Assembly: GCA_022791685.1 (NCBI GenBank)
Contig: JAAVZO010000036.1
Span: 62,001-126,000 of the forward strand
Direction of reading: 5' to 3'
Length of the DNA: 64,000 nucleotides
DNA from: Clostridiales bacterium
Lineage (GTDB): Bacteria > Bacillota > Clostridia > Oscillospirales > CAG-272
Each line of letters starts with the position of its first letter. The first letter of the stretch is position 1. Shown here in pieces: positions 8,468 to 16,812 of this stretch. Under the pieces are notes generated by a model. The model was not told where the DNA came from, made no database searches, and saw nothing but the letters and a program-made list of their open reading frames with translations. The translations under genes and the position numbers were made by a program.

Positions 8468-9601
8468 TCAAACAAGCTTGCCCTTTTCGATGAAGAACGG
8501 CAGCGACTCGTGACCGGACAAGATTCTTCCGTCGCGGATAACTACGTTCTTATCGGTTATAACACAGTTCAGGAACACATTTGCGCCGATGACGGTATCC
8601 TGAAACAGGATCGAATTCTTGACTGTCGCGCCCTTTGATACCTTTACGCCACGGAAAATTATCGAATTCTCGACAGTTCCTTCAATTATGCAGCCATCAG
8701 CAACGAGCGAGTTCTTAACGTTCGACGCGGAGTCGTAGCGAGTAGGTGCAGAGTTTCTGACCTTAGTGTATATCGGGCGATTCTTAATTCCAAACAGCTG
8801 ATCGCGGTTATCCGACGCACCGATCAGCTCCATCGAGTGCTTGTAATAATCCTCCATCGAGCTGATGTTTGCAAAGTAGCCGTTGTACTTATAAATACGA
8901 TAATTGCGGCGCGAGGCGTTGCGTGACAATACATCACGATTGAAGCTCGTATATCCGTGCGCGATAGCGTCAAGTACTATACTCTGTAAATATTCGCGGT
9001 TTATAACGAGAATATTCAGATTGATATCGTGATATCCAGAAACATTCGTCGGATACGCGTTTACATCGGTAATGCGTCCATCGTCGTCGGCTTCAACTAC
9101 TACGTTACGCTTAGCTGTTTCGTTAGTCAGAAGTACGCGCTTTACCGCCATTGTGATATCAGCGCCGTTTCTGATGTGGTCGTTGATCATATCGTTCAGG
9201 TCGACGTTGCAGATAACATCGCAGTCGGAGAGCACCACATAATCGGACGTAAAGCGGCTCAGCGAGTAGTTGACGCTCTTCAGCGCCTCCATACGCGAGT
9301 TGTAGAGTGCATTCTGAGTATTCGCATACGCGGTCATATACGGCGGAAGGATCTTGATACCGCCCGAGCGGCGGGCGAGGTCCCAGTCCTTACCAGCTCC
9401 GATATGGTCCATAAGCGACTGATAGTTGTAATGTGTAATGACGCTGACCGATGTGATTCCCGAGTTGACCATATTCGACAATGCGAAGTCGATCAGACGG
9501 TAGCGGCAGGCGTATGGAACTGATGCCATCGTGCGCTTCAGAGTCAGCTCCGGTATGTTTTTGTCGTGGAGATTTGTGAATATTATTCCCTGTACTGACA
9601 T
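8468..9601 (-). CDS. glgD: ADP-glucose pyrophosphorylase regulatory subunit GlgD
   Basis: 377 residues, nucleotidyltransferase plus left-handed beta-helix (IIEGTVENSIIFRGVKVSKG). It resembles GlgC throughout (YRLIDFALSNMVNSGI, VVLSDCDVICNVDLNDM), but the GGxGxRL nucleotide loop is replaced by MSVQGIIFTNLHDKNIPELT. That is the hallmark of the GlgD subunit of Firmicutes, which has little activity alone and modulates GlgC in a GlgC/GlgD heterotetramer. It lies 21 bases after glgC. Confidence 0.92.
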   Translation of the reverse strand: MSVQGIIFTNLHDKNIPELTLKRTMASVPYACRYRLIDFALSNMVNSGITSVSVITHYNYQSLMDHIGAGKDWDLARRSGGIKILPPYMTAYANTQNALYNSRMEALKSVNYSLSRFTSDYVVLSDCDVICNVDLNDMINDHIRNGADITMAVKRVLLTNETAKRNVVVEADDDGRITDVNAYPTNVSGYHDINLNILVINREYLQSIVLDAIAHGYTSFNRDVLSRNASRRNYRIYKYNGYFANISSMEDYYKHSMELIGASDNRDQLFGIKNRPIYTKVRNSAPTRYDSASNVKNSLVADGCIIEGTVENSIIFRGVKVSKGATVKNSILFQDTVIGANVFLNCVITDKNVVIRDGRILSGHESLPFFIEKGKLV

Positions 9602-9622
9602 TTTTATAAATCCTTTCCGCTG

Positions 9623-10822
9623 TTATATTTTTTTCTCTTCAATATACTGTGCATTGACCATTTCGCCCGAAGCGATCTTCATACCGTGCGGTATCACAAG
9701 ATTGCTTCCGATAAGCGTGATACGCTTATCGGCATCCGCACCGATCTGCGAGCCTGCGCCAAGCTCTGTATCACCGTCAACGATAGCGTAGGAAACCGAC
9801 GCGCCCTCTCGAACGACTGTATCCTGCATGATTATCGAATTCTTTACGTATGCGCCGCGCGCGATCTTTACACCGCCAAACAATATCGAATTTTCAACTA
9901 TTCCGTGAACTTCACAGCCCTGCGAGATTATCGAGTTATCGACCGTAGCATCGCTTCCGATATAGTGCGGCGGGCGGATCTCACTGCGTGAGTAGATTCT
10001 CCAGTCATTGTCGTAGAGATTGAAGGTCGGATTCTCGCCGAGCAGGTCCATGTTTGCTTCCCAAAGGCTCTGTATCGTTCCGACATCCTTCCAATAACCG
10101 CTGAACTCATAAGCGTACATTTTTTCGCCGTTGTTGAGCATCGCCGGAATGATATTCTTACCGAAATCCTTCGACGAATTCGGGTCGTTCTCGTCGTCCT
10201 CGAGATAGTCGGCAAGCAGCTTGCGGTTGAAGATGTATATGCCCATCGAAGCCTTTGTACTCTTAGGCTCCTTTGGTTTCTCTTCAAACTCAATTATACG
10301 ATTGTTCTCGTCCGTATTCATGATTCCGAAGCGGCTCGCCTGCTCTATCGGAACGTTTATAACTGCGATAGTAGCTGCGGCATTGTTCTTTTTGTGGGCT
10401 TCGAGCATTGCGTCGTAGTCCATCTTGTAGATGTGGTCGCCCGAGAGAATGAGTACGTAGTCAGGATCGTAACGGTTGATGAAGTTCATGTTTTGATAAA
10501 TGGCATTCGCGGTGCCCTTGTACCAGTCCGCCGATTTCGAACCCTGATATGGCGGCAGTACCATAACACCACCGTTCATGCGGTCAAGATCCCATGGCTG
10601 ACCGTTGCCTATATATTCATTGAGCACCAGCGGCTGATACTGAGTCAGCACACCGACCGTATCTATCCCCGAGTTTACGCAGTTCGAAAGCGTAAAGTCG
10701 ATTATGCGATACTTAGCGCCGAACGGAACTGCTGGCTTTGCAGTCTTTTCAGTCAGGGTGTAGAGTCTGCTTCCCTGTCCCCCCGCGAGCAGCATCGCGA
10801 CACATTCTTTTTTGTTGTACAT
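9623..10822 (-). CDS. glgC: Glucose-1-phosphate adenylyltransferase catalytic subunit GlgC
   Basis: 399 residues. It makes ADP-glucose from ATP and glucose-1-phosphate, the committed step of glycogen synthesis. Landmarks: [20 protein letters not shown] (pyrophosphorylase loop), [34 protein letters not shown] (metal/nucleotide Asp), [12 protein letters not shown], and a C-terminal beta-helix. GGAGG eight bases before the ATG fixes the start. It lies 40 bases after glgB; together with glgD it makes the two-subunit enzyme. Confidence 0.95.
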   Translation of the reverse strand: MYNKKECVAMLLAGGQGSRLYTLTEKTAKPAVPFGAKYRIIDFTLSNCVNSGIDTVGVLTQYQPLVLNEYIGNGQPWDLDRMNGGVMVLPPYQGSKSADWYKGTANAIYQNMNFINRYDPDYVLILSGDHIYKMDYDAMLEAHKKNNAAATIAVINVPIEQASRFGIMNTDENNRIIEFEEKPKEPKSTKASMGIYIFNRKLLADYLEDDENDPNSSKDFGKNIIPAMLNNGEKMYAYEFSGYWKDVGTIQSLWEANMDLLGENPTFNLYDNDWRIYSRSEIRPPHYIGSDATVDNSIISQGCEVHGIVENSILFGGVKIARGAYVKNSIIMQDTVVREGASVSYAIVDGDTELGAGSQIGADADKRITLIGSNLVIPHGMKIASGEMVNAQYIEEKKI

Positions 10823-10862
10823 ACCGATGAAACCTCCAGATAATTATAGTATTGATTATTTA

Positions 10863-12878
10863 TTATTTACGGCTTCTGACGCGTCCGAGCGGCTTTAATA
10901 CTACCGCCGACAATCCCGGAAGATCGATCGTCAGACTCCGTGATTTGTTTTTGTTTGCATTTTCTTTAGTGTCGTTGCTGTCTATAACAGCGACCGTATC
11001 AAGCTCGCCTTCATTAAGCAGTCCCGAGCCGCCAAATTCCGCGCGGTCGCTGTTGAAGACCTCGACATAGTGAACATGGCTGAGACCCTTGATCTCATAA
11101 TTTTTCCGCTCTACCGGCGCAAAATTCAGAACAACTACAAGCTCACTGCCCTTTTTGTCCATGCGGCGGAAGGCGATGATATTCATATCGCGCTCGTCCG
11201 GATATATCCACTCGAAGCCGTCCCATGTGAAGTCGAGCTCCCAAAGCGGGCGATTCTCAAGATAGAAGCGATTCAGTTCAGCCGTATATTTTTGCAGCTT
11301 CTTGTGCATATCGTAGTCGAGCATGAACCACTCAAGCTGATTTTCGTAGTCCCACTCGCGGAACTGCCCGTACTCGCAGCCCATGAATGTGAGCTTTTTT
11401 CCGGGGTGGCATATTTGATACGCCATAAACAGGCGGTCTCCCGCGAATTTATTATCATAATCGCCGAACATCTTGTCAAGCAGCGACTTCTTTCCGTGTA
11501 CGACCTCGTCGTGCGAAACTGGAAGAATATAGTTTTCGTTGAGCGAGTACATCATCGGGAAGGTCAGCTTTTCGTGCTTGTGCTTGCGGAAAAGCGGGTC
11601 AGTTTCGACATATTCGAATGTGTCGTTCGCCCACCCCATGTTCCACTTGAAATTGAATCCAAGTCCACCGTCAGCTACCGGCTTCGTGACCATAGGCCAT
11701 GCGGTCGACTCCTCGGCTATCATAAGCGCGTCTGGGAACTCAGCGAACAGCGTTGTGTTGAGCTTCTGGAAGAATGCAATCGCTTCGAGATTCTCGTTGC
11801 CGCCGTTGCGGTTAGGTATCCACTCGCCCAGACGGCGGTCATAGTCGAGATAGAGCATAGACGCGACCGCGTCGACTCGCAGTCCGTCGGCGTGGAACTC
11901 ACGCAGCCAGTAGAGCGCATTAGATATAAGAAAACTTTCGACCTCGTTGCGTGCTACGTCAAAGAAACGTGTACCCCATACCTCATGCTCCATACGGTCA
12001 CGCCCCTGATACTCGTACAGAGGCACACCATCGAACTCGTACAGTCCGTGCTCATCCTTCGGAAAATGCGCCGGGACCCAGTCAAGGATAACGCCGATAC
12101 CCATAGTGTGAAGCTTGTTTACGAAATATTTGAAGTCCTCCGGCGTACCATAGCGTGCAGTCGGCGAATAGTAACCGCACACCTGATATCCCCACGAGCC
12201 GTCGAACGGGTGCTCCATTATCGGCATAAGCTCGACGTGAGTATATCCCATTTGCTTTGCATACGGTGCGAGCTCGTCGGCAATTTCACGGTAGTTCAAA
12301 TAAGCGTCACCATTGACATTCGAACGTCCGTCCTTAGTCTTCCATGAGCCAAGATGTACCTCGTAGATATTCATCGGTGAAGAGTAAAATTCGCGTCGCT
12401 TTGCTTTAACGCCCTTGCCCGTGACCATCACCATTCGGCGCGCGAGCCAGAGCGAATCGCTCCATTTGAATGGCTTAGGCTCGTATATCTTCGATGCTGT
12501 ACCCTTCAATGTCTCAGAGGCGAACGCATACGGGTCAGCCTTCAGGTGTACTCCGCTGTTCGAATATACGCGGTATTTATAATTGCAGCCATCGAGCGAA
12601 TCCGGCGAAGTAAGAGTATACTCCCACACGCCCATTTCAGTAACCTTTGTCATTTCATATTCGTCCGACCAGCCATTGAAGTCTCCGGTCAAATCGACTC
12701 GATTTGCATTAGGTGCCCAGACGCGGAAGGTATATATATACTCGCTTTTAGTTTTGTCAGTGTGGCATCCAAGATAATCGTAGGCATGAGTGCTTGTCCC
12801 TTGATGAAAGTAGAATGCAGCAAGGTCATTCGGTGAGTTTGCCGTTTTATTTATTGTCTTATCAGCTTTATTTTTCAT
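10863..12878 (-). CDS. glgB: 1,4-alpha-glucan branching enzyme (GH13)
   Basis: 671 residues. N-terminal CBM48 (YTFRVWAPNANRVDLTGDFN, about 49-70), then a GH13 barrel with nucleophile Asp336 (GLRVDAVASM), acid/base Glu389 (IAEESTAWP) and stabilising Asp in VSHDEVVHGK, then a C-terminal all-beta domain ending in a basic RSRK tail. It introduces alpha-1,6 branches into glycogen. First gene of the six-gene operon; an extended -10 promoter lies 56 bases upstream. A long open frame on the opposite strand (11070-12347) is a shadow of this gene. Confidence 0.95.
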   Translation of the reverse strand: MKNKADKTINKTANSPNDLAAFYFHQGTSTHAYDYLGCHTDKTKSEYIYTFRVWAPNANRVDLTGDFNGWSDEYEMTKVTEMGVWEYTLTSPDSLDGCNYKYRVYSNSGVHLKADPYAFASETLKGTASKIYEPKPFKWSDSLWLARRMVMVTGKGVKAKRREFYSSPMNIYEVHLGSWKTKDGRSNVNGDAYLNYREIADELAPYAKQMGYTHVELMPIMEHPFDGSWGYQVCGYYSPTARYGTPEDFKYFVNKLHTMGIGVILDWVPAHFPKDEHGLYEFDGVPLYEYQGRDRMEHEVWGTRFFDVARNEVESFLISNALYWLREFHADGLRVDAVASMLYLDYDRRLGEWIPNRNGGNENLEAIAFFQKLNTTLFAEFPDALMIAEESTAWPMVTKPVADGGLGFNFKWNMGWANDTFEYVETDPLFRKHKHEKLTFPMMYSLNENYILPVSHDEVVHGKKSLLDKMFGDYDNKFAGDRLFMAYQICHPGKKLTFMGCEYGQFREWDYENQLEWFMLDYDMHKKLQKYTAELNRFYLENRPLWELDFTWDGFEWIYPDERDMNIIAFRRMDKKGSELVVVLNFAPVERKNYEIKGLSHVHYVEVFNSDRAEFGGSGLLNEGELDTVAVIDSNDTKENANKNKSRSLTIDLPGLSAVVLKPLGRVRSRK

Positions 12879-12933
12879 TTGTTGTTATCCTTTCAAATTT
12901 TTGATATGGACTCGAAACGCAATAGTTGATAAT

Positions 12934-12939
12934 ATTATA
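12934..12939 (-). promoter_or_regulatory. Promoter -10 of the glycogen operon
   Basis: Extended -10 TGGTATAAT on the minus strand. No good -35 at normal spacing; TCGACA lies 22 bases up, a layout like the promoter at 2466-2499. Confidence 0.55.
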
Positions 12940-12988
12940 CCACGATCACCTCGAATAATAATGTCGAACTATGTGAAAATTTTTATTT

Positions 12989-14827
12989 TTAAGCTTCAGC
13001 TATTATCCGGATCAGCTCGCTTCCGTATTTGCTAATAAATACATCACCTATCCCACGTATACCTTCAAGCTCGTATCGCGTGGTCGGCTTTACGCTGACT
13101 ATCATTCGCAGCGTCGAATCCGGAAATATGCAGTATGCCGGGATCCCGCGTTTATCGGCAGTCTCACGCCGCCATTTACGAATTCGCTCATATAGCTTTG
13201 CATCCTCAGGCGCTGACGGAGGTATGTAGCTTGCGGGCTTATCCGCCTTCTTTTTCGACGGCCTCACCTTTGGTTTTTCTTGCCTGAATTTCATTGATAT
13301 CTGCCGCTTTTCACTGTAGAATCGGTCGAATTCAGGTGTCAAGCCAAGTATCGGATATTCGCCGCTGCTGCGTTCGAGCAGCTTCGATTCAATAAGTCGC
13401 GTTATAATATCGCGTATCGTGCTTTTCGGTGTGTCAGCGAGTACTGCAAATCCAGCGCGTTCGTTGTAGCCGCCGCGCTCCATGCGCTCGTTGTCATCTC
13501 CGTGAAGAAAGTCGGTTATAAATGCTGCACCGAATCGCTCGCCTGTATTGTAGACCGCAAGATAGATCGCACGCACGATGTTAGTGATATCGCGGGTCTC
13601 GTAGACTTCACCGCATGACGAGCATTTCTCGCAGCGGTTATTTGCCGGCTGCTCACCGAAATATCGCAGTATGAATGTCCGCAGACAGGATGTGGTCTCA
13701 CAGTAGCGTATCATCTTATCGAGCTTCTCATACCTAAGACGCTTAGCTGCCTCACGGTCATCCTCATCCACTTCTTCATCTTCTGAACCATTCTCAATAA
13801 GCAGTCTTGCAGTTCGGAGGTCAGCAGCCGAATAGAGCAGAAGGCATTCAGCCTCACTTCCATCTCGTCCGGCACGTCCTGCTTCCTGATAGTAAGCTTC
13901 CATCGAAAGCGGCAGATTATAGTGGATAATAAACTCCACGTCCGGCTTATCTATGCCCATTCCGAACGCATTTGTAGCTATCATCACCGGCTTCACGTCG
14001 CGGATAAAGTCATCCTGATTCGCCGCACGATGAGCATCATCAAGCCCGCCGTGGTACATCGTAACCTGATATCCGTCGGTCGCGAGCCGCGTATAAAGCT
14101 GCTCAACACTTTTACGTGTCATCGCGTATATAATTCCCGACTTTCCCGAATGCCGTTCGAGGTAATCCTTTATGTAATCAACGCGGTTCCCGTCACGCAC
14201 AACTCCGAAATATAGGTTCGGTCGGTCAAATCCAGTCGTAACCTCATGTGGGTCGCTAAGCTCGAGCAGTGCACGGACATCCGCCTTGACCTGCTCGGTC
14301 GCAGTCGCTGTGAAAGCCGCAACTACTGGACGCTCACGCAGCTTATTTACAAAGTCGCCTATCTCGGTATAGCTGCGTCTGAAATCGTGTCCCCACTGTG
14401 AAACACAATGCGCTTCATCTACCGCTAAAATCGAAATTTTCGTATTTTGTGCAAAGGCTATGAATCCTTCAGTAGTCAACCGCTCAGGTGCGACGTATAT
14501 GATTTTATAAGCGCCCCTCGACGCACGTTCGAGTGCGATAGCATACTGGCGCGAAGTAAGCGAACTGTTGAGATACGCGGCATTTATCCCGCGCTGATTC
14601 AGCGTGCCGACTTGGTCCTTCATTAGTGAGATAAGCGGCGATATAACGAGCGTTATCCCCTCTGAAAGGATCGCCGGTATCTGATAGCATATCGACTTAC
14701 CGGAACCGGTCGGCATTACTGCTAAGATATCGCGTCCGGCGAGAATACTGTCGATTATCTCCTCCTGTCCATTGCGAAATGAATCGTATCCAAAATATTT
14801 CCTGAGTGCGGTTTTCTTGTCTATCAT
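12989..14827 (-). CDS. recQ: ATP-dependent DNA helicase RecQ
   Basis: 612 residues. A 3'-5' helicase in recombination and fork repair. Walker A MPTGSGKSICYQIP, DEAH box LAVDEAHCVSQWG, helicase motif VI QEAGRAGRDG, RQC zinc-binding cysteines in CLRTFILRYFG through CEKCSSC, and a C-terminal HRDC domain (LYERIRKWRRETADKRGIPA). Domain order and length match RecQ rather than the shorter RecS type. It is transcribed alone from its own promoter, with a 9-bp stem in the leader. Confidence 0.93.
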   Translation of the reverse strand: MIDKKTALRKYFGYDSFRNGQEEIIDSILAGRDILAVMPTGSGKSICYQIPAILSEGITLVISPLISLMKDQVGTLNQRGINAAYLNSSLTSRQYAIALERASRGAYKIIYVAPERLTTEGFIAFAQNTKISILAVDEAHCVSQWGHDFRRSYTEIGDFVNKLRERPVVAAFTATATEQVKADVRALLELSDPHEVTTGFDRPNLYFGVVRDGNRVDYIKDYLERHSGKSGIIYAMTRKSVEQLYTRLATDGYQVTMYHGGLDDAHRAANQDDFIRDVKPVMIATNAFGMGIDKPDVEFIIHYNLPLSMEAYYQEAGRAGRDGSEAECLLLYSAADLRTARLLIENGSEDEEVDEDDREAAKRLRYEKLDKMIRYCETTSCLRTFILRYFGEQPANNRCEKCSSCGEVYETRDITNIVRAIYLAVYNTGERFGAAFITDFLHGDDNERMERGGYNERAGFAVLADTPKSTIRDIITRLIESKLLERSSGEYPILGLTPEFDRFYSEKRQISMKFRQEKPKVRPSKKKADKPASYIPPSAPEDAKLYERIRKWRRETADKRGIPAYCIFPDSTLRMIVSVKPTTRYELEGIRGIGDVFISKYGSELIRIIAEA

Positions 14828-14847
14828 CTGATTACCTGTTATTTATT

Positions 14848-14869
14848 TTTGAAAGATTTATCTTTCAAA
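14848..14869. repeat. Leader stem upstream of recQ
   Basis: TTTGAAAGA / TCTTTCAAA with loop TTTA, between the recQ promoter and its start. Function unknown. Confidence 0.4.
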
Positions 14870-14884
14870 TTTTATCCTACATAT

Positions 14885-14913
14885 ATTATACAACAAAAAC
14901 CACTTAAAGTAAA
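14885..14913 (-). promoter_or_regulatory. Promoter of recQ
   Basis: TTTACT (14908-14913), 17-base spacer, TATAAT (14885-14890), read on the minus strand. Confidence 0.75.
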
Positions 14914-14934
14914 GAGTTTTTTAATAAGCTGAAT

Positions 14935-14957
14935 AAAAAATGAGCGCGTTGCGCTCA
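14935..14957 (-). terminator. Terminator after spoIIID
   Basis: TGAGCGC / GCGCTCA stem with loop GTT or AAC by strand; on the minus strand it is followed by a six-T run. Confidence 0.8.
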
Positions 14958-14982
14958 AAATTTTATGTGCACACCGCACAAT

Positions 14983-15252
14983 TTAATGTGATATTTTTGT
15001 ACATTTCGCGCCCTCGTATTTCAACTTTGTTGCATTACCGCCTCTGAGATGGCGTTCCGACTTATTTTTTTCGAGAATCTGATTTACCGCAGCAGAGAGC
15101 GGCGGATCTATACGTTTAAGTCTGTATGTAATATCCTTATGGACAGTAGATTTGCTTATTCCAAACGCTTTTGCGGTCGCTCGAACCGTACTGTTATGCT
15201 CTACAAGGTAGTTCGCAAGTACTCGGGGACGTTCGTCATTGTCATATTTCAA
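14983..15252 (-). CDS. spoIIID: Sporulation transcription factor SpoIIID
   Basis: About 89 residues. Mother-cell DNA-binding protein that works with sigma-E and switches toward sigma-K genes. Hallmark helix-turn-helix STVRATAKAFGISKSTVHKD and C-terminal basic motif ERHLRGGNATKLKYEG are plain. The frame opens at GTG 15261, but GGAG (15262-15265) abuts that codon; TTG at 15252 lies eight bases after GGAG and aligns with the start of known SpoIIID, so it is preferred. It marks the organism as a sporeformer or of sporeforming descent. A sigma-E-like promoter and an 8-bp dyad lie just upstream. Confidence 0.93.
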   Translation of the reverse strand: MKYDNDERPRVLANYLVEHNSTVRATAKAFGISKSTVHKDITYRLKRIDPPLSAAVNQILEKNKSERHLRGGNATKLKYEGAKCTKISH

Positions 15253-15264
15253 GGCGCTCACTCC

Positions 15265-15289
15265 AATACAGATAACGATTTTCTGTATT
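15265..15289. promoter_or_regulatory. Dyad in the spoIIID leader
   Basis: AATACAGA (15265-15272) and TCTGTATT (15282-15289) form an 8-bp inverted repeat between the -10 and the ribosome binding site. It could be an operator (SpoIIID autoregulates in Bacillus) or an RNA hairpin. Inference. Confidence 0.35.
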
Positions 15290-15319
15290 ATTTATATGAG
15301 CGCCATGTATTTTTTATTC
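15290..15319 (-). promoter_or_regulatory. Candidate sigma-E promoter of spoIIID
   Basis: Minus strand GAATAAA (15313-15319), 14-base spacer, CATATAAAT (15290-15298), close to the sigma-E pattern (KMATATT-N14-CATACAHT). No sigma-A pair is seen there. Confidence 0.45.
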
Positions 15320-15333
15320 TCTTTAAATAAAAA

Positions 15334-15370
15334 AATCGCCATGCAAGCTAAAACAGCCTGCACGGCGATT
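15334..15370 (-). terminator. Terminator after the CE15-like esterase gene
   Basis: Long stem with AATCGCC / GGCGATT at its base; on the minus strand it runs into seven Ts. Confidence 0.8.
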
Positions 15371-15496
15371 CACTAAATGTCACAAAATGAAACGCAAATT
15401 TAGGTATATTTTTACAAACTTTTTATCATGCCAAATCTATCGTGTTTATTCACAAAATAAGTCCGATTTTTTTAGGCATATGTTACATACGCTCAC

Positions 15497-16564
15497 TTAT
15501 TTAAGCAGAAAATCAATGTACGCTTTCCAGTCTGCGCGGCATGGACTATGCTCGCCTTCGCGGTTGTGGAAAGCTACAGAGCCATCGTCGAACGACTCCC
15601 CGACCTCAGCGTATCTGTCGTCCCGAGCAATAAATCCGGGCAATCCATATGCCTCCCACGCCGGCGAAGCAGCAGCGCAGCATAAGTATTCTGACTCAGG
15701 GTCAGCCCAAATATCGAGAGATGAAGCTCCGACTGCGACCTTTCGCGGCGAGCAGGCAGCGAGCAAGAAATGCTGGTCGAACGGCATATCAGAAATAGCG
15801 TCGCCGCTGTACTCGTGATATTTTTCGCAGAACCAGTAGTTGAAGACTTTAGTAATAACAGAGATATCCTCACCCTGCTTTCCGCGAGTGATCGCATCAC
15901 CTGAGCAGCCGGCATTATTCGAGAACACGTACTTGAAGCGGGTATCCTGAGCAGCACACCAAAGCGCCGTCTTGCCGAGACGTGAATGTCCGCAAACCGC
16001 GATCTTATCGGCATCGAACAGATCAAGAGTCAGCAAAAAGTCGAGCGCACGGCTCGCAGCCCATGCCCACATACCGAGCTTGCCCCAGTTGTTAGTCGCA
16101 TTCTCGTCGCGCGGAAACAGCGGTGCGATCCCAGTAGCAAAATCATCGTAGCGGTCAGCGGTTATATCTGTATAGCAGAATTTCGCAAGTGCAACACCGC
16201 GCTCGCATATTTCCTCGTTCGGCGTAAATCCGCTCGGAGTTTCGGGATTAAAACTAATGTATACAATCAACGGTACTTTCTTATCCGATTTCGGGCATGA
16301 AAGCGCAAGTGGGAAGCTGTAATCACCACCGGGTGTTGTCACAGTGATCTTGTAATTGCGGTGAAATGCGTGTCCAGCGAAGCATTTCTCGTGTCCAAAG
16401 GTCTTCTCAGCTCTGACCTCAGACTTAAAATTCGGTGTGCGTCCATAAATATTGTCGGATAAAATATCGACAATTTCAAGTCTGCGTGCCTCAAGGTCAG
16501 CAGTCTTATTAAATCCAAGCTCCGGAAGCTTTCTAAGCTCGAGCTGTTCACTTATAAACGACAT
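15497..16564 (-). CDS. CE15-like glucuronoyl esterase / alpha-beta hydrolase
   Basis: 355 residues. Alpha/beta hydrolase with the CE15 serine motif CGHSRLGKTALW (Ser194), the downstream acidic segment DIWADPESEYLCCAAASP typical of bacterial CE15, and a candidate catalytic histidine, His339, in REGEHSPCRADW. Characterised relatives cleave the ester between lignin alcohols and 4-O-methyl-glucuronate of xylan; here no signal peptide is visible, so the substrate may be an imported sugar ester. ATG 16564 follows GGAG by six bases; an upstream ATG (16615) would lie inside the leader and is rejected. It has its own promoter and terminator. Confidence 0.75.
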   Translation of the reverse strand: MSFISEQLELRKLPELGFNKTADLEARRLEIVDILSDNIYGRTPNFKSEVRAEKTFGHEKCFAGHAFHRNYKITVTTPGGDYSFPLALSCPKSDKKVPLIVYISFNPETPSGFTPNEEICERGVALAKFCYTDITADRYDDFATGIAPLFPRDENATNNWGKLGMWAWAASRALDFLLTLDLFDADKIAVCGHSRLGKTALWCAAQDTRFKYVFSNNAGCSGDAITRGKQGEDISVITKVFNYWFCEKYHEYSGDAISDMPFDQHFLLAACSPRKVAVGASSLDIWADPESEYLCCAAASPAWEAYGLPGFIARDDRYAEVGESFDDGSVAFHNREGEHSPCRADWKAYIDFLLK

Positions 16565-16590
16565 AATTTCATCTCCTATGTTATTAAAAG

Positions 16591-16672
16591 TTAGTTTTCT
16601 TATATGGGGAAACACGGCTTTTCAGAACGACCTCGCTTGCAAGGCGAGTAACATTACGTCGAACTGCTCTCT
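16591..16672. repeat. Leader segment related to hairpin element A
   Basis: In the 5' UTR of the CE15-like gene. It shares TTAGTTT, GGGG-N4-ACACGGCTTT and a right-hand TCGAAC with element A (6920-7015), and holds its own hairpin CTCGC/GCGAG around TTGCAAG. It looks like a diverged member of the same repeat family or a shared leader. Confidence 0.4.
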
Positions 16673-16708
16673 ACAATTTGCTTATATCTTATTTTATTCT
16701 ATACGATA

Positions 16709-16737
16709 AGTATATCATCTTTTTGCAATTATTTCAA
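16709..16737 (-). promoter_or_regulatory. Promoter of the CE15-like esterase
   Basis: TTGAAA (16732-16737), 17-base spacer, TATACT (16709-16714) on the minus strand. Confidence 0.75.
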
Positions 16738-16781
16738 TAGTTTTATCAAAATAAAGTTAAGAAATTCGCTCAAATATGCAG

Positions 16782-16809
16782 AAAAGCCGACGCAAATGCG
16801 TCGGCTTTT
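16782..16809. terminator. Terminator after the ABC exporter-fold pair
   Basis: Thirteen-bp stem AAAAGCCGACGCA / TGCGTCGGCTTTT with a two-base loop. Confidence 0.9.
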
Positions 16810-16812
16810 ATT

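Noticed and set aside
11070..12347. 425-codon open frame on the plus strand across glgB
   Set aside because: It is antisense to an intact glgB with all catalytic motifs; its composition is that of a shadow frame and it has no ribosome site.
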